A stretch of 24,407 nucleotides of DNA, taken from contig JAGWPH010000275.1 of assembly GCA_028870615.1 (NCBI GenBank), forward strand, positions 1 to 24,407, read 5' to 3'. Positions 17,924 to 24,407 of the stretch are shown here, in pieces (positions within the stretch are counted from its first letter, which is position 1; every line of letters starts with the position of its first letter). Source of the DNA: Betaproteobacteria bacterium. GTDB lineage: Bacteria; Pseudomonadota; Gammaproteobacteria; Burkholderiales; Ferrovaceae. The translations under genes were made by a program, and so were the position numbers. The notes beneath the pieces were generated by a model. That model was not told the DNA's origin. It worked only from the letters and a program-made list of their open reading frames with translations, and did no database searches.

Positions 17924-19648
17924 ATGCGCGCCTCCCAATTTTTTCTGTCCACCCTCAAAGAAGCGCCGGCCGAAGCCGAACTGATCAGCCATCGCCTGAT
18001 GCTGCGCGCTGGATTCATTCGTCGTCTGGGCAGCGGACTCTATACCTGGATGCCCCTGGGATTGCGCGTATTGCGCAAAGTGGAGACCGTTGTCCGCGAA
18101 GAAATGGATCGTAGCGGCGCCCTGGAGGTGTTGATGCCGACGGTGATTCCCGCTGAACTCTGGCAGGAGACAGGCCGCTGGGACAAGTTTGGTCCGCAGA
18201 TGTTGAAGATCAAGGATCGCCATGACCGCGATTTCTGCTACGGCCCCACGCATGAGGAAGTGATCTCCGACATTGCCCGGCGCGAAATCCGCAGCTATCG
18301 CCAGCTGCCGCTCAATTTCTATCAAATCCAGACCAAGTTCAGAGACGAAATCCGCCCCCGTTTTGGCGTCATGCGCGCACGCGAATTCGTGATGAAGGAC
18401 GCCTACTCGTTCCATACCAACCTCGCGAGCCTGGAACAGACTTATGCCGCCATGATGGATACCTATTCCAGAATATTCACCCGACTGGGATTAAAATTCC
18501 GGGCCGTGGCTGCAGATACCGGCGCCATTGGAGGCTCGGGCTCTCACGAATTCCATGTGTTGGCTGATTCGGGTGAGGATGCCATCGCCTATTGCCCCCA
18601 ATCCGACTATGCCGCCAATATCGAATTGGCTGAAGCGGTTGCCCCGGACACCGTGCGGGCGGCGCCAACCGGCGCCCTTGAAAAAGTGGCCACCCCACAA
18701 TGCACCAGTTGCCTCGAGGTGGCCCAATTGCTGGGCGTCCCGCTGCACCAGGTCATGAAATCCCTGCTGGTGATGGCCAACGGCCAAAAACCCTATCTGC
18801 TGCTGTTACGCGGCGATCACGAACTCAATGAAGCCAAAGCCGGAAAACTGATGGACGGGTTGCGCCTCGCCAACGATGCCGAGATTCACGAATGGCTGGG
18901 CCCGGTCAAAGGCTATCTGGGCCCTGTGGGCCTTGAAGGTCGCGGCATCACCCTCATTGCCGATCGCGCTGCCATGGTGCTGTCCGACTTTGTGTGCGGC
19001 GCCAATGAAGCAGGATACCATCTCATCCATGTCAACTTTGGACGCGATTTGCCAGAGCCTTCACAAGTGGCGGACTTGCGCAATGTCGTCGTGGGCGATC
19101 CCTCCCCCGATGGCCGGGGGGTGCTGGAGCTCTGCCGCGGCATTGAAGTGGGCCATGTGTTTCAGTTGCGTACCAAATATTCTGAAGCCATGGCCATCAG
19201 CTATCTGGACGAGGCGGGCCGGTCACACGTCGCCGAAATGGGATGTTATGGCATCGGTGTCAGCCGCATCGTGGCTGCAGCCATTGAACAGCACTATGAT
19301 GAACGCGGCATCTGTTTCCCCCTCGCCATGGCACCATTCCAGGTGGCCCTGATCGCCATCGGAATCAACAAAAGTCCACTGGTTCGGGAAGCCGCAGAGT
19401 CCCTCTATGAAACCCTCACCAAAGCAGGCATTGAGGTCTTGTTCGATGATCGGGACGAGCGGGTCGGCGTGATGTTGGCCGACCAGGAACTGATCGGCAT
19501 CCCAACGCGCATCGTCGTGGGCGAGCGCGGGCTGAAAGAGGGGCTGGTCGAAGTCCAGGGGCGGCGCGATGCCAGTGCCGACAAGTTACCGCTCGCGCAG
19601 GCACTGACGCGGGTGCAGGAAAAACTGGATCAGGGCCGTTCGGGCTGA
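17924..19648 (+). CDS. proS: Prolyl-tRNA synthetase (bacterial, with editing domain)
   Basis: This enzyme charges tRNA-Pro with proline. The 574-residue class II synthetase has [12 protein letters not shown] (36-47, motif 1 region), GPTHEE (107-112), motif 2 FRDEIRPRF to REFVMKD (139-159), and motif 3 [11 protein letters not shown] (440-450). The insertion domain at about 225-400 includes VMKSLLV, whose Lys (279) is the conserved editing residue, and it hydrolyses mischarged Ala-tRNA-Pro. A C-terminal anticodon-binding domain begins near VALIAIGI. No good Shine-Dalgarno precedes the ATG at 17924. A lone TAGAAT at 17888 may be its -10 box. Its end overlaps the convergent yihY-type gene by 19 bases. 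Confidence 0.97.
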   Translation: MRASQFFLSTLKEAPAEAELISHRLMLRAGFIRRLGSGLYTWMPLGLRVLRKVETVVREEMDRSGALEVLMPTVIPAELWQETGRWDKFGPQMLKIKDRHDRDFCYGPTHEEVISDIARREIRSYRQLPLNFYQIQTKFRDEIRPRFGVMRAREFVMKDAYSFHTNLASLEQTYAAMMDTYSRIFTRLGLKFRAVAADTGAIGGSGSHEFHVLADSGEDAIAYCPQSDYAANIELAEAVAPDTVRAAPTGALEKVATPQCTSCLEVAQLLGVPLHQVMKSLLVMANGQKPYLLLLRGDHELNEAKAGKLMDGLRLANDAEIHEWLGPVKGYLGPVGLEGRGITLIADRAAMVLSDFVCGANEAGYHLIHVNFGRDLPEPSQVADLRNVVVGDPSPDGRGVLELCRGIEVGHVFQLRTKYSEAMAISYLDEAGRSHVAEMGCYGIGVSRIVAAAIEQHYDERGICFPLAMAPFQVALIAIGINKSPLVREAAESLYETLTKAGIEVLFDDRDERVGVMLADQELIGIPTRIVVGERGLKEGLVEVQGRRDASADKLPLAQALTRVQEKLDQGRSG

Positions 19649-20481
19649 GGTTCGCTTTCGGCAACGCGCCAGGCCTGGTGACGCCAGAGCGGGAGGCTCG
19701 CGGTCAGTACGGCACAAAACAATACGACAGACCAGGACAGATCAATCCACAGCAGAAAAATGGGGAAGGCGGCAAAGGCCCCATAGACCAATGTGTAGCT
19801 CGAGAAGTAGGCAATGAACAGGGTAAACCCGTTTTTCATCACCTCGAACACCAGCGCAGCCAGCCCGCCTCCCAACAGGGCATGCCAGCCTTTGACCGGG
19901 CGACCGGGCACCTTGTAATAAGCCAGGGCCAACCCTGCGGCCAGTACCGCCACTGAAAGCCCCTTCAGGGCATTCTGGGTGGCGCGACTGCCCTCCCCGG
20001 CCCAACCCATGGACGTGCTGACAACCAGACTGGCTCCCCACAAACTCAGTCCCAGAAGCAGTGGGCCCACCAGAATCAACACGGCATAAATCAGCAATCG
20101 TGAAAGCCAGGGGCGTTTGGGTGCCGTGCCCCAGATGGCGTTGAATGTATGGTCTACGGTAATGATCAGGGACAACACCGTTGCCATCAGCACTGCCAGT
20201 CCTGCGTAGGTTAATTGCGAAGCGTGGCTGGAGAACTGGGTCATGTACACCCCGATGATCCGGCTGGCGGCATCGGGCAACATATTGGCCAGTAAAAAGC
20301 CCCGTACCGCCTGGCTGACTTTCGTAAACTCCGGAAACAAGGAGAACAGGTTGATGCTGATAGTCACCAGCGGAACCAGGGCAAACAGCGTTGTGGTGGT
20401 CAGACTCGAGGCTGACTGCATGCAACGATCGCGCTGAAATTTGTGCGCCACGTACCACAAAAAACCCATAAAATTTTTCAT
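19630..20481 (-). CDS. YihY/BrkB family inner-membrane protein
   Basis: This 283-residue polytopic protein has about six membrane segments. Family landmarks are an N-terminal amphipathic stretch ([14 protein letters not shown]), [20 protein letters not shown] in segment 1, [11 protein letters not shown] after segment 2-3, [20 protein letters not shown], and [20 protein letters not shown] near segment 6. Once called ribonuclease BN, the family is now regarded as membrane proteins of unknown function. I place the start at the ATG at 20481, one base after the leuA stop (TGACATG), indicating coupling to leuA. The longer frame to 20535 lies inside leuA. It ends convergent to and overlapping proS. 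Confidence 0.88.
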   Translation of the reverse strand: MKNFMGFLWYVAHKFQRDRCMQSASSLTTTTLFALVPLVTISINLFSLFPEFTKVSQAVRGFLLANMLPDAASRIIGVYMTQFSSHASQLTYAGLAVLMATVLSLIITVDHTFNAIWGTAPKRPWLSRLLIYAVLILVGPLLLGLSLWGASLVVSTSMGWAGEGSRATQNALKGLSVAVLAAGLALAYYKVPGRPVKGWHALLGGGLAALVFEVMKNGFTLFIAYFSSYTLVYGAFAAFPIFLLWIDLSWSVVLFCAVLTASLPLWRHQAWRVAESEPQPERP

Positions 20482-20482
20482 G

Positions 20483-22018
20483 TCACACTTGGGGGCTGAC
20501 CCGCTCGGTGCGCGCATCCAGCTTATTGAGCGCACTCAGGTAAGCTTTGGCTGAGGCTACAACGATATCCGTATCCGCCCCAAGGCCGTTGACGATACGT
20601 CCGCCACGGGACAACCGGACAGTCACTTCTCCTTGCGATTCTGTGCCGCTGGTGATGTTGTTGACTGAATACAACTGCAGCTCGGCACCGCTGTTGACCA
20701 CCTTTTCGATGGCCTTGAATGCTGCGTCGACCGGACCGCTGCCGCTGGACTGTGTCTGTTGCTCCTGTCCCCCCGAAGCAATTACCAGACGCGCTTGCGG
20801 CGATTCGCCGGTCTCGCTGTGCGCCATGAGGGACACCAGGCCATAATGTTCGTTTTGCGGTTCGGTCAATTCTTCGCTGACAATGGCGTGAATGTCCTCA
20901 TCGAAGATTTCGTGTTTCTTGTCGGCCAATTCCTTGAAGCGCTGGAATGCCGCATTGACGGCAACTTCTGAATCCAGTTCAATTCCCAACTCGGCGAGAC
21001 GCGCCCTGAAAGCAGAACGGCCGGAATGTTTTCCCAACACCAGCTTGTTGGCATTCCAGCCCACATCTTCGGCACGCATGATTTCGTAAGTTTCGCGGTG
21101 CTTGAGCACGCCATCCTGATGAATGCCGGATTCATGGGCAAACGCATTGGCACCCACCACCGCCTTGTTGGGTTGCACCGGAAACCCGGTGATCGTGGAG
21201 ACCAGGCGACTGGCCGGGACGATTTGAGTGGCATCAATACGTGTATCAAGATTGAAGACGTCGCGCCGGGTTTTAAGCGCCATCACGATTTCCTCGAGCG
21301 CTGCGTTCCCTGCACGTTCGCCCAAACCGTTGATGGTGCATTCCACCTGCCCCGCCCCCGCCAGCACCGCAGCGAGCGAGTTGGAAACGGCCAGGCCCAG
21401 GTCATTGTGACAATGTACCGAAAAAATGGCCTGGTCTGAATTGGGGACGCGGGTGATCAGGCTTTCAATCAGGGCGCCATACTGAAACGGAATGGCATAC
21501 CCCACGGTGTCTGGAATATTGATCGTGCGCGCACCCGCCTTGATGACCGCTTCGATGACCCGGCACATGAAATCGGGATCAGACCTCACGGCGTCTTCGC
21601 AGGAAAATTCCACGTCATCGGTATAGCTGCGTGCCAGCGTCACCGCCTTGACGGCAGCTTCCATCACTTGCTGCGGCGTCATGCGCAACTTCTTTTCCAT
21701 ATGAATAGGCGAAGTGGCAATGAACGTATGAATCCGTCCCGATGCAGCGGGAGCAATGGCTTCGCCTGCGCGCTTGATATCGGTTTCCTGGGCACGTGCC
21801 AGTCCGCATACCGTACAGTCCTTGATGACGGAGGCTACGGCCCTGACCGATTCAAAGTCCCCCTGGCTGGCCGCAGGAAAGCCCGCCTCGATCACGTCCA
21901 CGCGCAAGCGCTCCAGCTGGCGACCGATCCGGACCTTTTCTTCACGCGTCATGGAAGCGCCCGGGCTTTGCTCGCCATCGCGCATGGTGGTATCAAAAAT
22001 GATCAATTGTCGGGTCAT
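20483..22018 (-). CDS. leuA: 2-isopropylmalate synthase
   Basis: This is the first committed enzyme of leucine synthesis, condensing acetyl-CoA with 2-oxoisovalerate. The 511-residue protein has [17 protein letters not shown] (residues 7-23, with metal/substrate residues R13 and D14), [19 protein letters not shown], and [10 protein letters not shown] with metal ligands H202 and H204. [14 protein letters not shown] and [18 protein letters not shown] follow. A C-terminal regulatory domain binds leucine for feedback control, so this is the long allosteric form. The ATG at 22018 has GGAG six bases upstream; the frame opens at 22030 but lacks a ribosome site. It has a long leader with small ORFs. 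Confidence 0.97.
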   Translation of the reverse strand: MTRQLIIFDTTMRDGEQSPGASMTREEKVRIGRQLERLRVDVIEAGFPAASQGDFESVRAVASVIKDCTVCGLARAQETDIKRAGEAIAPAASGRIHTFIATSPIHMEKKLRMTPQQVMEAAVKAVTLARSYTDDVEFSCEDAVRSDPDFMCRVIEAVIKAGARTINIPDTVGYAIPFQYGALIESLITRVPNSDQAIFSVHCHNDLGLAVSNSLAAVLAGAGQVECTINGLGERAGNAALEEIVMALKTRRDVFNLDTRIDATQIVPASRLVSTITGFPVQPNKAVVGANAFAHESGIHQDGVLKHRETYEIMRAEDVGWNANKLVLGKHSGRSAFRARLAELGIELDSEVAVNAAFQRFKELADKKHEIFDEDIHAIVSEELTEPQNEHYGLVSLMAHSETGESPQARLVIASGGQEQQTQSSGSGPVDAAFKAIEKVVNSGAELQLYSVNNITSGTESQGEVTVRLSRGGRIVNGLGADTDIVVASAKAYLSALNKLDARTERVSPQV

Positions 22019-22039
22019 GATCTGCTCCATAAAACTGAT

Positions 22040-22084
22040 TCAACAACGCGGAACTCCCAGAAAATGTCTGGAGGTACGGGCCAT
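22040..22084 (-). CDS. Possible small upstream ORF 2 in the leuA leader
   Basis: A 14-codon frame encodes MARTSRHFLGVPRC and stops 21 bases before the leuA start, with the leuA ribosome site in the gap. Inside it, CCAGA and TCTGG (22057-22061 and 22067-22071) form a 5-bp hairpin around AAATG. There is no clear Shine-Dalgarno of its own. It might act as a translated regulator of leuA. I know of no assigned function. Confidence 0.3.
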   Translation of the reverse strand: MARTSRHFLGVPRC

Positions 22085-22107
22085 GCGCAAGGAGTGGGTA
22101 GTGGATT

Positions 22108-22185
22108 TTAGCGCGCGGGGCGCAGCAGCGAAGCCGACAGGCTGTGCGGAAGACATGATGCAATGCTGAGATAGGCGCTGTTCAT
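22108..22185 (-). CDS. Possible leaderless upstream ORF 1 (leu leader peptide candidate)
   Basis: A 25-codon frame begins MNSAYLSIASCL and ends LLRPAR. Its ATG falls eight bases after the predicted -10 box of the leuA promoter, so it would be at or very near the transcript 5' end and have no ribosome site. It holds five Leu codons, two adjacent (CTG CTG), which is suggestive but weaker than classic leucine attenuator peptides with runs of Leu. No obvious terminator hairpin with a T-tract follows. Confidence 0.3.
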   Translation of the reverse strand: MNSAYLSIASCLPHSLSASLLRPAR

Positions 22186-22192
22186 GCGCTGC

Positions 22193-22221
22193 ACTATAAT
22201 GGGTTTTGAGGCCTCAGGCAA
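22193..22221 (-). promoter_or_regulatory. leuA: Probable leuA promoter
   Basis: On the minus strand TTGCCT (22221-22216), a 17-base spacer and TATAGT (22198-22193) form a good sigma70-type promoter. Transcription would start near 22186, giving a leader of about 168 bases before leuA. The opposite strand reads TATAAT at 22195-22200, so the site could fire both ways, though no good plus-strand -35 box is seen. Confidence 0.55.
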
Positions 22222-22225
22222 GGAT

Positions 22226-22297
22226 GGCTCCACTTGCCGCGCACGTTCCCGGAGTGGTCTCCGTGTCAAATCAGACTGACTGCAAGTGGGAGGAGCC
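22226..22297. repeat. Interrupted long inverted repeat between usp and leuA
   Basis: GGCTCCACTTGC (22226-22237) is the reverse complement of GCAAGT plus GGAGCC, present at 22282-22297 as GCAAGTGGGAGGAGCC with a 4-base bulge. Inside it a second hairpin, CGGAG-TGGT-CTCCG, lies at 22250-22263. No T-tract follows on either side, so it is not a standard terminator. This covers most of the otherwise gene-free gap of about 130 bases after the usp gene. Confidence 0.6.
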
Positions 22298-22317
22298 GCC
22301 CGTGCCCAGTAAGCGTG

Positions 22318-22734
22318 CTAACGGGCCACCAGCACGGCGCATGTGGCGTGATGCATGACCTGCTTCGCGATTGAGCCCAGTAGCCAGCGCCCCATCAGTC
22401 CCTTGCCGCGATGACCGAGCACGATGAGCTTTGCCCCCCACTGTTCCGCACCTATGACAATGTGTTCCGCCGGATGCCCAACGCCAATCTCGATCTGGAA
22501 CTTCAGCCCACTAGCCGCAAGTCGCTCCCTGATGGGTCTCAGGACATACTGGTAATGCTTGCGCGAGTTTTCCAGCACAGCCTCTGTTTCCACTTCGTCG
22601 CCAAATTCCGGGGGGCGTGCTACCGCCAGTACTTTCAGTTCTGCGCTGTATTTCCTCGACAAATCTAGGGCAAGATCGAAAGCTTTTGCCGCTGCGTCGG
22701 AACCGTCGTATGCCACGAGTATCTTATCAAACAT
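22318..22734 (-). CDS. Universal stress protein (UspA family, ATP-binding type)
   Basis: This 138-residue single-domain Usp protein begins MFDKILVAYDGSDAAAKAFD and contains the nucleotide-binding loop GHRGKGLMGRWLLGS, which fits the G-x2-G-x9-G-S pattern of ATP-binding Usp proteins. HHATCAVLVAR is the usual ending. It probably forms a cytoplasmic dimer that binds ATP and modulates stress survival or a partner transporter. AGGAGG precedes the ATG and overlaps the TAG stop of the upstream antiporter gene, with an 11-base gap between genes. It is the last gene of a DUF190-antiporter-Usp operon, which suggests it acts with the antiporter; that link is inferred. Confidence 0.93.
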   Translation of the reverse strand: MFDKILVAYDGSDAAAKAFDLALDLSRKYSAELKVLAVARPPEFGDEVETEAVLENSRKHYQYVLRPIRERLAASGLKFQIEIGVGHPAEHIVIGAEQWGAKLIVLGHRGKGLMGRWLLGSIAKQVMHHATCAVLVAR

Positions 22735-22745
22735 GATGCATCCTC

Positions 22746-23918
22746 CTAAACAGGAGCGTCATTATCCGCGCTCCGAAGCAGATGCCGGGGCAGGAAGAAA
22801 GCGTTGGCGATTAAAGTAGGCACCACTGCGCTGCCGACCACCGCAGCCACCACGGCCGAGTATTGCCCCTGGTCGATAATGCCGTGTGACAGTCCGAACA
22901 GAGCCGAAATCGTGCCGAAGGTAAGCCCTGTAGACATGAGCAGGGTAGTGTACATACCCTCTCGCCATGGTGACCGGTAGAAGCGGGTAGCCGGGAATAC
23001 ACCCGCCATCTTTGCGACCATCTTGGTTAGCAATAACACTACAAAGCCCAGGGGCGCAGCCACCAGGGACGGCAAGGAAACCAGTGATCCGGCGCGAATG
23101 AAATAGAACGGCGTCAACAGCCCCAGGGTCAGGGTGCGTAACCGCCGGACCAGGACGTGATCTTTACCCACTGTGCCTGCCAGCACCATACCCACCAGAT
23201 AAGCAGGCAGCACCGCCTCGCTACCAGCCCAGCCCGCCAGGGCGCCCAGGCCGAACAGGCAAAACATGAGAAACTTGGCCTCCAGTTCCGAAGGTCGATT
23301 GCCGAAGCGCTTGAAAAAACGCGGGGTAAGCCAGGGCAATATGACGAAGGCTGCCGTGCCTACGACGATAAACACCAGTGTCTTCCAGGTAAATGGCGAG
23401 AACACCAGCCCAAGAGCCACCACCGTCGCCAAATCATTGACGAAGCAGGCTGCCAGCACGGTCTTGCCATAATCGGTAGTGTTGAAGCCAAACTCCAACA
23501 TCACCGCGTAGACCACCGCCACCGAAGTGGTCGACATGGCAATGCCAGCCAGCCAGCTCTGCTGAGTACCCCAGCCCAGCAACCAATGTGCCGCCACCGT
23601 GCAAAGAACAAACGGAGCAGCAAAGCCGACTAGCCCAATACCAGTGGCCTCTTTCCACTTGCGTCGGAACACGGCTGGATCCAGCTCCGCTCCTGCAAGG
23701 AAGGTCAGCAGAATTGCTCCAGCCCCGGACAGGAACTTGATCCAGGTCGCGTCTCCGGCCAGAATTGCTTCGCCCAGTGTGGCGCCAATGAGGAGCTGGG
23801 CCACGGTGCCCACCACTATTTCGGACAGTGCAGTCGCCATACGCAGCCAGATGGACAGGAGAGAAGCAAGCAGTGCCAACCCCAGCCACAAAGCGGCTTG
23901 TGCCCATATTTCGGTCAT
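22746..23918 (-). CDS. CPA2-type cation/proton antiporter (no TrkA domain)
   Basis: This 390-residue, roughly 12-segment membrane protein is of the Na+(K+)/H+ exchanger family. It shows LLTFLAGAELDPAVFRRKW, WLAGIAMSTTSVAVVYAVML, the conserved ion-site pair in CFVNDLATVVALGL (Asn-Asp), AYLVGMVLAG and TPFYFIRAGSLVSLPSL. FGTISALFGLSHGIIDQGQY and TLIANAFFLP end the transport domain. It stops after the membrane domain, lacking the C-terminal nucleotide-binding TrkA-N/RCK domain that gates KefB/KefC-type proteins. Regulation may instead be in trans. Its ATG overlaps the DUF190 stop (ATGA), so the two are coupled, and a Usp gene follows. The ion carried cannot be told from sequence. Confidence 0.92.
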   Translation of the reverse strand: MTEIWAQAALWLGLALLASLLSIWLRMATALSEIVVGTVAQLLIGATLGEAILAGDATWIKFLSGAGAILLTFLAGAELDPAVFRRKWKEATGIGLVGFAAPFVLCTVAAHWLLGWGTQQSWLAGIAMSTTSVAVVYAVMLEFGFNTTDYGKTVLAACFVNDLATVVALGLVFSPFTWKTLVFIVVGTAAFVILPWLTPRFFKRFGNRPSELEAKFLMFCLFGLGALAGWAGSEAVLPAYLVGMVLAGTVGKDHVLVRRLRTLTLGLLTPFYFIRAGSLVSLPSLVAAPLGFVVLLLTKMVAKMAGVFPATRFYRSPWREGMYTTLLMSTGLTFGTISALFGLSHGIIDQGQYSAVVAAVVGSAVVPTLIANAFFLPRHLLRSADNDAPV

Positions 23919-24238
23919 TTTCCCGCCACTCCCAGAGATCCGTACTCTACCGGCGTCATGACATAAAAAAGATGCACTTCCTCCTTTTTCAGTAAGGCGA
24001 ACAGGCGTTCCGTTTCCTCCCCGCTAGCGGCAATGATGATCTCCTGCGGTTGGTCGGCCAATTCAAAAAAGTGTGCCGAATGAATGCGGCGATGCTCACC
24101 AAAACCCTCGCTGGCAGAGATGATGGTCGCACCATGTAACCCGAGATCACGAGCAGCAAGCATGAGCCACTCGGCCAACGGTTTGTGGTGATGAGTGCGA
24201 TTCTGCTGGGTGAAGAAAGTAATCTGGTAGCCTTTCAT
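23915..24238 (-). CDS. DUF190 family (PII-like fold) protein
   Basis: This 107-residue soluble protein has the DUF190 pattern: YQITFFTQQNRTHHHKPLAEWLM at the start, LGLHGATIISASEGFGEHRRIHSAHFFELADQPQEI in the middle, and VEHLFYVMTPVEY-like EEVHLFYVMTPVEYG at the end. Known structures of this family have a ferredoxin-like fold of the PII/PII-like type, a class of trimeric nucleotide-binding signal proteins. GAGGAG lies 8 bases ahead of the ATG at 24238. It is the first gene of the operon and overlaps the antiporter start by 4 bases. A natural guess is that it regulates the antiporter, but nothing in the sequence proves it. Confidence 0.9.
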   Translation of the reverse strand: MKGYQITFFTQQNRTHHHKPLAEWLMLAARDLGLHGATIISASEGFGEHRRIHSAHFFELADQPQEIIIAASGEETERLFALLKKEEVHLFYVMTPVEYGSLGVAGK

Positions 24239-24407
24239 GGAAAATTCTCCTCAATAATGTTTGAGCCCAGGCCGGGCGGGCATCCTGAAGCAAAGTGACA
24301 ACTTCGGCAGAAAGGTGGAGAAAGGAAGCCGGCCCATCGCAGAAACCAGTCATGGCAAGTGACCGCCATTCTGATGCGGTGTCCGGTAGGAGAGGGGGGG
24401 GAATCCG

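Noticed and set aside
24265..24277. GC-rich hairpin ahead of DUF190 as a riboswitch candidate for the antiporter operon
   Set aside because: Only a 4-bp stem (GCCC-AGGCC-GGGC) is present, and I cannot match the 169-base leader to any known ion-sensing RNA.
24147..24353. 68-codon minus-strand frame overlapping the DUF190 start
   Set aside because: It shares most of its length with the DUF190 gene in another frame and has no family resemblance.

Overview
The window reads as ordinary chromosome of a betaproteobacterium, probably a Nitrosomonadales- or Burkholderiales-like one. The evidence is the ispB / rplU-rpmA-obg-proB / proS order, a PP0621-type small zinc-ribbon gene directly ahead of ampD, a YaeQ gene, and moderately high GC with many GTG starts. 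There are no transposases, integrases, phage genes or CRISPR repeats, and gene density is very high. Several convergent pairs overlap at their 3' ends. Genus cannot be fixed from the sequence alone.

Left part (1-5236). The 5' end of a proton-translocating transhydrogenase alpha gene (pntA) runs off the left edge, preceded by ampD and its PP0621 partner. A divergent DMT/EamA exporter meets, tail to tail, a three-gene set: EexN-like lipoprotein, thioredoxin-like protein and P-type cation ATPase.

Metabolic accessory block (5237-12093). An MFS transporter (NiaP-like/aromatic-acid-like) overlaps yaeQ on the minus strand. Divergent from it is a plus-strand operon: NAD(P)-dependent aldehyde dehydrogenase, an alpha/beta-hydrolase-fold protein whose nucleophile position is Gly instead of Ser, a VIT1/CCC1-type iron/manganese transporter, and a GDCCVxC-type cysteine-rich small protein. 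An exported amidase-signature enzyme converges on it.

Core block (12121-22018). tRNA-Pro(CGG), a class I glutamine amidotransferase and ispB lie on the minus strand. Divergent from ispB, a strong sigma70 promoter drives rplU-rpmA. A rho-independent terminator sits immediately before obg, which overlaps proB. Between proB and proS lies a lipoprotein that looks like the front half (PA-domain half) of an M28 peptidase with no peptidase domain. proS converges on yihY/brkB, which lies directly behind leuA. leuA has a long leader with two small upstream ORFs, the first apparently leaderless.

Right part (22226-24407). An unexplained inverted repeat separates leuA from a minus-strand operon: DUF190 (PII-like fold) protein, CPA2-type cation/proton antiporter, and universal stress protein.

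I do not see a clearly new multi-gene system. The observations most worth a second look are the serine-less hydrolase, the orphan PA-domain lipoprotein, the leuA leader, the terminator against the obg start, and the DUF190-antiporter-Usp module.
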